The notes beneath the pieces were generated by a model, which searched no databases, was not told the DNA's origin, and saw nothing but the letters and a program-made list of their open reading frames with translations. Shown here one piece after another: positions 48,529 through 58,326 of a DNA stretch of 64,000 nucleotides. How positions within the stretch are numbered: the first letter of the stretch is position 1; every line of letters starts with the position of its first letter. A program made the position numbers and the translations under genes. Origin of the DNA: Alisma plantago-aquatica (taxonomy: Eukaryota; Streptophyta; Magnoliopsida; Alismatales; Alismataceae); contig OY856409.1 in NCBI GenBank assembly GCA_963693085.1, positions 1,618,219,711-1,618,283,710 on the forward strand, given 5' to 3'.

Positions 48529-50318
48529 TGACCGGCCTAAATCGCGCGTCCAAAAGTGGAGGTGGAATTGAGGTAGTCGAGCTTTTACATTTATAAACTC
48601 GAATCCTTCTAGGCCCCCACAACTTTGTTTATGGGGTCGAAGTAGATATATGGGGTCGAACACAGGGACAAGGGGGTAGTGTTGGGAACCCAGAATCGAC
48701 ACGCTACACTCCGATAGGTATAAAGAGATATAAATTCCCAAAAGGGAAATAGCAAGATGTCACAAATAAAATAAAGAAAACTATCTCAAACTGGAGCTAC
48801 AAGAGAGATTTAAGGTTTTAGTCATTTAGCAGTTTTTAGGGGTTTTCATGCAACAGAAACAGAAAGATAATACTAGAGCTAGGGCAAGATGCGAAGGATA
48901 AGACTATAGTAAAACAAGCGGCAGCAGTAACACCCTACACCCCTCCTCTCAGAGCGGGTACTTCTAACCAAGCGTCAAAACCCCTTTCGAGGTTGTTGGA
49001 CTTAAGTTAGAGTGGAATGTTACTGAAACAACTCTGTTCCACGCACTCTCGTACTCCATAATCGGACCAAACACTAGAGCCACAACATGACTCTCGAAGC
49101 TGTTGCGACGGGAAAACACGATTCGGTAGCTAAGAGAAATGTGATCCAAACATGCAAGCTAGAGTTCAGATATCAAACATAGCAGTCATCCAATATATCG
49201 CACCAAGCGTAAAGCAGCAAGTAATTAAGCTTTTCTATTTCCATACACATTAAGGGTCTTAATACATTGCGTAAGAAAGGAATTAAATGACAAAATTAAA
49301 AATAGATGTCGCCTTCTTGATGTAGAAGGTGACAGACTACATCGGCTCTCCCGCCTGATACCGGACAGGGGCCTAGCCCAATACATCAGTGTCGGGCTAC
49401 ACACTCTCTCGAGCAGCACACCGTGACGGCCGACTGTATCGTTCAAGGACCTGGCTGATACGCTCAAGTCGGGTGACACACCCTCTCAGGAGGCACGCAT
49501 GACGGGCGAAGCGTATCAGGTTCGATATCGTGTCGGGCATGGAGCGACGCGTCCTACTGTCGGGCACTTGTGTCGCTCGTCATCGTTGGCCGATATCGGC
49601 CCGTAGTGTCGCCCGGGACGGTTCTAAGTGAACTATCCCCTCCCTCTCGGGACTAGGAAGGGCTCACCTAGTGTCGCCCGACACGAGCACTGGGGCACGA
49701 TACTCCTTCTCTCACAGTTTCCTCCGAAGATCACTCAAAGCTCCCAACTGTCTGAATTCCGAAGTATCTGAACTGTCTTTTCGGCTTCCTGTAGCTGCTA
49801 TTTATAGGCAGCGGTTGGAGGAAGTTATGGTGCTCGAAGCGCCACGTGTCCTCCTTATTTGTGGGTCAGTGGACAGCCGATACTGGTATCGCTCGGCTCA
49901 GGAGTGTCGGCTATCGGTCACGTGATGGACGGCGTGCCTGTCGGTGGGTGGCTGTGTCGCCCGACAAGCTAGGTTGTCGGGCGAGCTGGGCTCCTTGTCG
50001 GGTAGAAGGTGTGTCGTCCATCTGCTCCTTCTTGTGTGACATCCTTTTATCGTGCGTCATTGTGTCGCTCCACCCTATCGGGCAGAGGTTGTATTGGGCG
50101 TCAGGAAGGCCGAAACAGACTTTGACTTATTCTGTGGGCCGGGATGGCCTTATTGCAACAAAATTAGGAAAAACTCTGCAAAAGATGGAAATATAGGATT
50201 AAGAGCATTGCTTGGCCAATTATTGCGAAAGTGCATACAAAAGAGAGGAAAATAGCTAAAAATGGCAGTTTTGATAACAGAAAAATAGTCTAAAATATCA
50301 CAAAAATTGGTGTTATCA
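48529..50318 (-). repeat. Left (3') LTR of B
   Basis: 1,790 bp. In element orientation it starts TGATAACACC and ends GGCCGGTCA. The TATA box CTATAAATAG is at 49799-49808. Arrays of TGTCGGGCGACAC/TATCGGGC-type words lie upstream (about 49860-50090) and downstream (about 49320-49690) of the TATA box. Confidence 0.9.
49797..49809 (-). promoter_or_regulatory. TATA box of the left B LTR
   Basis: GCCTATAAATAGC on the minus strand. The right LTR has the equivalent CCTATAAATAAC at about 59596-59608. Confidence 0.7.
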
Positions 50319-50331
50319 AAAGCCCCAAACG
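50319..50331 (-). promoter_or_regulatory. Polypurine tract of B
   Basis: CGTTTGGGGCTTT on the minus strand directly abuts the LTR start TGATAACACC. Confidence 0.7.
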
Positions 50332-51247
50332 TAGCATTTTGATTGTCCTCAATCAATATTTAAACTTTATTTTATGATGCTTCTTCTTGTTTGGTACAAC
50401 TTTCAGGCCTAGAGGTAAAGCAAGTATAGTAATGCCTTTAGAGATAATGCTGTCTCATTACGAACAAAAGACCTTGCGTTTCCTGCCTTATTATTTCAGT
50501 AAAAAAATTTCTACAGCTTCAGCGAGACTTTAGTGTATGATTCTGAAGTTAGCTTACACACCAAACAGCTTTATTTTTGGGGCAGAAAGTTGTGTAAAGG
50601 GTAGGCTAAGGCTTTTTGGGTTTTTCATCTTGTTTTCCATCAGTCCATCCAGGTAAGGGTCCGTTAACGGGCAAGTGGTCCCTGCAGTCCGAGCCAGTTG
50701 GCTTTAGAGCAGTGATTTCACATCCTACATACCACTGCCCCAGATCTACCATGCCTAAAGATGGGTACTTCTGGAAAACAAGCGGGTATATATATTTTTT
50801 TTCTTTTCTTTCATTGGGCACAACTCTCATGCTTTTATTCACATTCATAAGGCTTCTCTCTCTCTTTTTGGGATTTTCGTTGGGTGAAGGGGAAACAAAG
50901 AGATTTCTGCTGTTTGGGCAGCTTTTTCCTTCTCCATACTCGTCTCTTAGCTGTTTGCGAGATTATTATATTTTCCGAAATTTTTGGCATGGAAAAACGT
51001 AATCTTCTGTTTGTTTGAAGCAGCATTATCAGAAAGATATAACGGAACTTGTATCTCGTTAAGCACAAAGAAAACTAACTTTGCAAGCAGTTGCATCAGG
51101 TTTTTATTATTATACCAACTTTGTACATAAGCATGGTGAATAAAAGAAAAAAATATGAAGATACATATGTACACAAAAGAATAACGAACAAGGGACAGAA
51201 GAATGAAGAAATTTCAAAAATGTGTACCTCCCTCACTGGTACATGGT
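50332..51247 (-). other. B 3' untranslated region
   Basis: About 0.9 kb of AT-rich sequence between the two purine tracts of B, with only short chance frames. No gene seen. Confidence 0.7.
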
Positions 51248-51262
51248 ACCCCCCCAAACTTG
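51248..51262 (-). promoter_or_regulatory. Second purine tract of B, after the long ORF
   Basis: CAAGTTTGGGGGGGT on the minus strand about 50 bases after the ORF stop, in the same relative place as 46346-46363 in A2. Confidence 0.55.
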
Positions 51263-51311
51263 CTCCACACTCTGTCCCAGAGTTGTGAAGTAGATAAGGT
51301 GAGGCAATGTT

Positions 51312-54300
51312 TTATTCCAGTGAGGTTACGCCTGCGTCAGATAGAAGCTCCCACACATATTCTCCCATTTTGCTATGATAGACGGTGTGGTGGAGTTGGT
51401 CAGGCTTTTCTTTGTTTGCTATCCATTCCAAGACGTAGATGTCGCAGTCGTTGGATAAAGGAAGTTGCTGCAGACTGCGGTGGTAGAACTGGAGCTCGTG
51501 CCACTTGCTTGTTTGCGTATCTAGGAATGGTTGGATCATCTTTGCCACCTCGTCGTAGTATTTTCGGACCAAGCGCTCGACGGATGACAAAGGTTCAGAA
51601 GTACACGGTACTGGATGGTTCTTGTTGCCGTCTGAGCTGTTGTAGAAAATTCCTGCTCGTTCCCGGGTGTATACTGCTAGGAGCGTCCAGTGGTGGTAAT
51701 GTAGAAATGGGAGGAAGATCTCGCGGGGAACTCCGCTCGCCAACTTCTATAGAAATACTTTCTTCGCTCGTGTTTCATCAGCGAGGCATATGTCGTTGAA
51801 CAGCATAGGATGGGCAATGTATGCTTGTTCTAGCTTTGGCTGTATATACTGGATGTAAGCGATTGCAACTGTTACAGCCAAGCACCCTCCTTCCTTCACC
51901 ATGTCCCTTAGATCATCAACTGGGACTACGATATCGCCTGCCTGAAAGGCAACAACCGATGGGGTTGAATCAACTAACTTCTTCTGGATAAAGTTGACCT
52001 GCTCCTGTGTGAGAGTTGCACACTAAAAGCGGTCGAAATTTGTGATCAGCCCTTCCGAAACTTCAGGCAAAGCAGTGTCCTCCGTCCCATGCACTTTCTT
52101 CAGGACTGCCAACTACTTGCCTTCCCCATGTGTGACGGTTGCCACTTCCTCTTCTTTTTCTAAGGGGTTGCTAGACTGAGAAGGGTTTTCATCCAGGTCA
52201 CTGTCCAGCAGATGCTCTGGTACCCCTGCATCCCGGAAATAGTGCTTGTCCTTGATTACCAACATGGTGTAAATGCTCCGGCGTTGATACAAGGGCGTGC
52301 CTTTGAGGACTCCCAAGTTTCCAAATGTGTTGAGCGCCTCAACTGCACCCAGGATGGCGATAACGTTGTTTCCACTCCCCTCTTTTATCTGTGCGGGGAG
52401 GTCTCGGATAGTGAAGAAGTTCTAAGGTCCTTGGTGACGTTGGCTTCCACACTTTATGGCTCGTTGCAGACGCAGCGGCAGGAGTCTCAGCTTCGCGTCC
52501 TCCGGGCGGCAGAAAATACCCCCGGAGCGTGGCACTTCGGCATTGCTGCAGCACAGTAACCGGACATCGCGGTTTCTGAGGTCTGCTATGCATAGAAACC
52601 ACACGTTCCGGTGCTTGTATGGGGCCAAAACTAGGTTCGACCTATGCTCTTCAATGTGATGCAGCATGTCGGCCACCACATGGGATTCTTGATCTCCCTT
52701 CATCAACCTTCTTGCCAAGGTCGGGGTGGCTGTGTATACTGCTCTCTAACCCATCCTGCTGTTGATATTCTCTATTAGTGCATTCTCCAGGACCCTGAAC
52801 AGTCTCTTACCGACCACGGCCGGCGTGCGGAACATGCCGCGAAGAACCTTTTGCCGCACCGAAAGGTAGTCGTCGGTCCAGACGATGTCATCTTCATCTG
52901 TCTGCGATCGTAAGACCTTATTCAGCAGCTTCTGGTCACTGATCGTTAGGCATCCGATGGCTTTCCTGTCAAAATTGGCCATCTCGAAGGAGGGTATCTC
53001 GGATGGCTCACAAAACCTGTCCGCCATCGAGCGTCTCCCTCGGGGTAGATGTCTTTTATTGACTGTGTAGACATCCCCCTTTTCTCCCTCAGACTCTTCG
53101 GAAGAGTCTCCCCCGACCTTGATATCTACGCTTTCGTCATGGACTTCATCCAGGAGGATGGAGATGTTTGCATTTCCCAATCTTAAGGAGCTCTCCTGTT
53201 TGCCGGGAGATCCTTCGGCCGATCCTTGATGCGTCCCCTCCTTGGGCTTTGAAGATCGTCTGCTGGAGGAGGACAGCAGTGTTCCTGAGGGGGAACCTGA
53301 TGAAGAGAGATGAGAGCCCTGGCTGGGAGGTGACGGCGACCGTCTTGGCTGCCTTCGGCGCGGATGGTCATCACTTCTGTCCATTCTCTCATCGAGCTTG
53401 TCTAGTAGTTGGAGAACTTGTTGCATTATTGCATTCAGCACCTCTAGTTCACCGGGCAGGCTCGCTAGAGTCAGCAGCTCTCATTCTTGGCTATCCAGCC
53501 TATTTTGGAAAGACACAAATTTGCGGGTTAGGGAAATACAAACGTCAGAGTTGATATCCGTTACCTCCTGCAAATTATCGAGCTCGTGCCCGAGCATCTT
53601 TCTGAGCGACAGAGGAGCTTGGGTGGGTCTCCCTTCCGTCCTCACGATGTATTGTTCGCGCGATGGTCCACCAGGAGAGGTAGAGTCTATAAAAATCATA
53701 CGCGATCCAGACGTCCCCAGGTGGGGTGTCGGCACTTTTTTAGGAGCCGCCTTGCCTTCTCGTCTGGGTGGAGATGACCGTGGTGAGGGCGGACTTTGTT
53801 CCACCTCTGCACTGTCAGCGATCTCCTCGACTGCTACAGGCGGGGACTTCGGCGGTGGTGTTGATTTTCTTTAGAGTTCTGTCATGATCTCGTCAAACAT
53901 CCCGTTGATGTTGCCCTGCTGAAATTCCCCTTCCACCTCTGCAGGTCTCGATACAGTGCCGGGAACTGCGGCCGCCTCTTCCGCGGTAGATCATGTAGTT
54001 TCTGTCCCGGTAACCTCAACGATTACCGGCACTTTTTCAGCAGCTACCGTCCATGCTATGGCGGTGGCTGGTATGGTTGGAGCGGTGACAACTCTATCAG
54101 CGGTTGTCGTCGGTAGCTCTGGGGCGCGCCTCTCTGGGGCACGGGTCGATGTGGTGAAAGCTGTGTTATTTGCTATATCTTCAATCTCAGCGGTGGTGAA
54201 GATCAGTTTATCTGTGTCGTAGTTGGCGCAGCGAGGGAGGGGGAGGAGTATATCTATCATTGAAAACTTGTAGAAGAAGTTCCTCCCCTCCCTCTTAACA

Positions 54301-55301
54301 ATGTTGGTCCTCATCAAGTATTTGGTGTCAAACACCTCGTCGCCTTGCGTCCTCGAAAGGCTGCGCGGCTCGCTTGGGTACCTGAGTCCCACCACGATGA
54401 GATTGATGATGCAGCCCATGCAGTACTCCTTGGTGGCTTCCTTCATTGGGTGCAGCCTATTCAGCAAAAACCGACTGAGGTTGATCACTCGCCCCTCCAT
54501 TATGTGCCACATGACGTGGAGCTCTTCTGTGTAGATGTTACTCGATTCGTTCTTGCTGAACAGCAAGCATGCCACCAACTTGTGCACTATCCTCCAGAAG
54601 CAGGAGTACATCGCCACAACCTTTCTCCCCAGTTTGAATGAAGATTCGCCGGTAAGCTTTCCACAAAGCTGCACGGGATTGAACCTATCTCCCTCGGTGA
54701 TCCTCTCACCGTTGTCCATCAGGTTCTTCTCCTCCTCGTTGGAGGAGAAGATCTTGTTCAAGAGCTTCTCGGAGATGGTGTACTCCAAATTCTAGAGCCG
54801 GGCCTGGAGTCTGTCCGGCCTGCCAAATTCTTCTCTCTCCACTGCAGAGTTCTTTACCGGGTGGAGAGAAGACATAAACTCCATCGTCAGCTTAGTGTAC
54901 AAAGAAGACCAGCTGAAATAGATCTTCTTCAGTCCTACCGCAGCCAGTACGCCCTTCAGCCTCTTCACGATTCCTATCTCAGCGAACGAGACTCTATGGC
55001 AGAACCTACTCGGTTGGTAGATCTTGGTCACCAGCTCAGCATATCGGTGAGCGTGCTCGTCGTCTCTTGGTTCGAAACTCCCCGACAAGAATTCGAGGAG
55101 TTCCACTACTGCTGGAGGTGTCGGTGTTGGGGCTAGAGCTGCCACTTTTCCAACCCTATCCCTCTTCTCTGTTGTCGACGCCCTGGCTGGTCCTGGGTTC
55201 GGGTGTTTCTGCTTGGTAGTTGGTTCTTCTGCGACAGTCGCGGGGTAGATGCTTCTTCCTTCTACGTCAACAGGGACAACAGTTGATTTGATGCGGGACA
55301 T
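51312..55301 (-). pseudogene. B long ORF: Athila ORF1-like N-terminus, C48/Ulp1-like protease C-terminus
   Basis: A single reading frame of about 1,330 codons from ATG 55301 to the stop at 51312, with nine in-frame stops (near 54793, 53992, 53873, 53482, 52747, 52423, 52114, 52022 and 51747) and no frame change that I can see. Each stop is one C-to-T change from a Gln or Arg codon. The N-terminal 450 residues contain WSSLYTKLTMEFMSSL and YSCFWRIVHKLVACLLFSKN, matching the layout of A2's third ORF. The middle is Ser/Pro/Arg-rich and acidic. The last 145 residues look like a SUMO-protease (C48) fold: His in HYHHWTLLAVY (51690-51692), an Asn in GIFYNSSDG where Asp is usual (51639-51641), Gln-Gln about eight residues before Cys, and Cys in SNDCDIYVLEWI (51444-51446). 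It may act on SUMO-like substrates; the Asn leaves activity uncertain. Confidence 0.75.
52422..52718 (-). other. Possible second protease-like segment in the B long ORF
   Basis: Within the long ORF, LVLAPYKHRNVWFLCIADLR followed by DVRLLCC has the beta-strand spacing seen before the catalytic His of C48 proteases, but the His position is Asn and no matching Cys block follows. It could be a decayed duplicate or an unrelated fold. Confidence 0.25.
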
Positions 55302-55303
55302 CT

Positions 55304-55316
55304 CTGTAAATGAATA
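55304..55316 (-). promoter_or_regulatory. Likely 3' splice site just before the B long ORF
   Basis: On the minus strand TTCATTTACAG ends three bases before the ATG at 55301. A pyrimidine-rich stretch ending in ACAG at this place would allow the downstream ORF to be made from a spliced RNA, as proposed for env-position ORFs of Athila-like elements. Confidence 0.45.
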
Positions 55317-55355
55317 AACAAACTCCTTGATTAATTAAATATGATGACGATGTAT

Positions 55356-56475
55356 TTAGACTGAAAGCGTGAGATTCCCACACCCCCGTATCGGGCGATA
55401 CGAGGTTTTCAGAAGTGAAGTCTCGTGCCCGATATGCGGTGTGGGAGACGCTCGCCACGCGATAAGACCAAGGCAATACGCGTCAGGACTGTCCGGCAAT
55501 ACGGGGCGATAAGATAAGATACCCAATACAGTTATTCGAGAAGGAGGTGGTGTGTCGCCCGACAGCGAAATAGGCAAGGCGGGGCAAAGGTGAGCAACAC
55601 GGATATCGCCCGTCATGGCGTATCGGGTAGACGTGATTAAAAGGTACGTTGTGCGACATCCATATCGGGCAATACAAGGCTGCTCAGCACAAAACCCACA
55701 AGGTCGATAAGCTACTCGCTTAAAGATGGAAACGTGTCGGGCGGCACGGTCTGTCGGGCGATAGGGTATGTCGGGCGATAGGGTATGTCGGCTATTACCT
55801 TGTTGTGATTTGTACTTCCACACGACACGAGAGTAGGGCAGTCTTGCGCGACATGGGAGCAAAACCACAAGGTCTTAGCACGATACGTGAGCGAGAAAAC
55901 AGTAAGGCAAGGAGCCTGACACGGTAAAACTCGCCCCTATAAATAGCAAACTCAACCGGGGTGAAATAGGTAAATCCGGGGCGCTTGTCGGCTATCAGGG
56001 CAACTAGTAAAATGGGCAAGTTCATCCATCGGCACGACCCTTGCGATCCCCGAAATTCCCTTTCCCAATATGGGCGCATACATAGCACTGGTTGGGTTGC
56101 TATCCGATACATCATGAAAGAAAAGCAGTTTAAAAGCGGTCGATGAGTAAAACATCATTGGCCGAAGACTAAGATCTTGGCCTCAGATGGTATTACCCAT
56201 CCCGGTCGATAAAACTAAGGCAGTGGCCCATAAGGGTCAGCGCATGTGGCGCATGCACTAACTCGGGCCTTATTACAGTCCAAATGTTTGTAATGTTTGT
56301 TTTGCAGGAAAGTAAATTACATCCTATTCTAGGAAAGAAAAATGAGCTCAGGTTGCCTCCTGATAAGCGCTGTAGTTTTCGTCTCCAGCTTGACGGCTCC
56401 AGCCTTTTCACTCCTTATCTGCTAACATCATCCATCCATCTCTTGCAATCTCGATCTCTTCCTAGCTTCTCTCGA
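55356..56475 (+). other. B internal module: motif array plus TATA box, opposite in sense to B's genes
   Basis: Between gag and the long ORF. On the plus strand, 55383-55800 is dense in words such as TATCGGGCGATAC, GTGTCGCCCGACA, TGTCGGGCGATAGGGTA (twice in tandem, about 55752-55788) and CATATCGGGCAATAC, the same vocabulary as B's LTRs. CCCCTATAAATAGC follows at 55934-55947 and then a leader-like stretch. As a promoter it would fire rightward, antisense to gag. No gene is seen within the module. Confidence 0.55.
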
Positions 56476-58080
56476 TCACATCCCTACCTTCTTTGCAGTT
56501 TCGGTGTTGGATGGTATTTTGCCTGAGGGATTCTTCATTAATTCGGCCATTTGAGCTAATTGTTGATCCATCTGGCGTTGGTGCGTCTGCATATCCGCCA
56601 TTTGAACCTGCAATGAGTTCAAAACACTTGAACTTGATAATGCACTCTGCGCTAACTGGTTGTTAATTGTGTCCTGCCTTTTCACAAAATCAAACAACTG
56701 TCCCACCACATCTGCTTGGTTCGAAGCCTTGTCCTGTCCTTGCTCTCTGGCTGATCCTTGATACTTAGCTTGCCCCTGGAAAACTCCTTTGTTCGGCAGG
56801 AAGGGGGTGCTTTTGATGTATTGACTTGGTCCTCCCCTCTTCTCAAAAGCTTGGGGCGGCCTAGTGGAGCTGTGCAGCTGATGAGAATTCTCAGCTGCCT
56901 CCTTGTTGCCATAGCTGAAACCAGGGTGGTCTGGTCTTTTGAATATTATGAAAGAGACTTTTTCAGTCTCTTCTACCTTAGACTCAGTGTCGCTTGATGC
57001 TTCTGGTCGGGTGTAGGCCACCTTCTCCACATGTTACACATTTCATTACTTTTTCCACCTGCTTCTTCTCTTTCGCGCCGGATTCCCTCAGCTGCTTTGC
57101 ATCCATGGCTATTTTCTAAATCTGAGAAGTGATGGTCTCTAGAGCCTTGGACTCAAGAGAGGACGCTTCACCGACCTTTTTCATCTATCCTCTTTCAGAT
57201 CTATCATATTCAGCGCCGGCTTGTAGCTCGACCATATTTTTTATGATCCTTTCAGACTTGCTCGGTTTTTTTCCTAAGAAGTCACTTCCTACTGCCACAT
57301 TCAGTGACACCCGTTCATCGGGAGTCAGGCCATTGTAGAAGGTGGTGACAAGGAAGCCCTTCTTGTAATTATGATGGGGGCATTCCCTCAGGTACTCTTG
57401 AACCGCTCCCAGGCGTCGTGACGGCTTTCGTTTGGCTTTTGCATGAAGGAAGTTATTTTCTGCCGAGTTCTGACCGTCCTCTCGGTGGGGTAAAACTTAT
57501 TTACAAACGCTTCAGCTAACGCCCCCCATCCGTTCAAGGACCGGTGGGGTAACCCGAGGTACCAGGACAGTGCTTTGTCCTCTAGTGAAAAGATGAAGCC
57601 CTTGCAATATATAACCTCCTGGGGAACCCCCCACATCTTTATCGTGTCGCAGATGTTCTTAAAGGAATCGACGTGATGGTAGGGGTTGTCATTTTTCGAA
57701 CTTCCCCTGAAGCTTTTGTTCTGGATCATAGAGATCACAGAAGGCTTAAGCTCAAAATTGGCCGCGTTGAATCACGGGGTGATGACAGGACATCTAGAGT
57801 TGTTGGCTTTTGTTTATGCCAACTCCCTCAATGTCTTGTCCTTCTCCTCAGAGTCGTCATTGTTGCTAGCCTAGCGATGTTGTTCTTGGTTGTGGTGTCG
57901 CCTGTGTCGCTGACGGTGGTGATGCCTGACATGGGGGTGGCCTTCCTCGGAGTGCTCTGATTCCTGATCTTCATGTCAATCGTTGTCGTCATAGCGGTCA
58001 TTGCCATCTGGTGGAGTTGATTCAGGCCTCCCCCCTTGGCGTTCGTCTCCAGAAATGGATGGCTCCACGCGAGGCGGCAT
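56476..58080 (-). pseudogene. B gag
   Basis: Starts ATG 58080 (MPPRVEPSISGDERQ). The first 120 codons carry four stops, each one transition from Gln or Arg. The capsid domain (57738-57388) reads NPYHHVDSFKNICDTIKMWG, FIFSLEDKALSWYLGLPHRS and AFVNKFYPTERTVRTRQKI, like A1 and A2 gag. A one-base frame change near 57395 and a return near 57030 bracket CPHHNYKKGFLVTTFYNGL, a Lys-rich segment and one Cys-x-x-Cys half knuckle. The C-terminal 184 codons (57030-56476) are Gln-rich with a coiled-coil-like end (DMQTHQRQMDQQLAQMAELM). It stops without running into any protease or polymerase. Confidence 0.87.
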
Positions 58081-58302
58081 GACAGTTGGAGTTGGTGCTC
58101 AGTGGAACAAATCACTGCTCTTCAGAGTGCCTGAAATAGCACAAAAACTCAAGTTTAGAAAATTGAATTATTAATTTTAAGCAAAGAATAGTAGTAAGGA
58201 AAAAGAAAAAGAAAAAGAGTGCTGTCAAACTCATTTCTAAGCTTGAGGCACATGAGTGTAGTTAGTGGATTCGGATTGGTCTATAGTACCGTTTTTGTCT
58301 TG

Positions 58303-58322
58303 TACCCGGAAACGGCGCCAAA
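58303..58322 (-). promoter_or_regulatory. Primer-binding site of B
   Basis: On the minus strand TTTTTGGCGCCGTTTCCGGG follows the LTR end GGTCGGTCA after four bases. It is the same class as A2's site, linking B to the Athila group. Confidence 0.88.
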
Positions 58323-58326
58323 AAGT

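Noticed and set aside
49671..49925. Arg/Ser-rich frames shared by both B LTRs (also 59469-59723)
   Set aside because: Present in both LTRs only because LTRs are duplicates; they lie on the strand opposite to B and follow the CG-rich motif composition.
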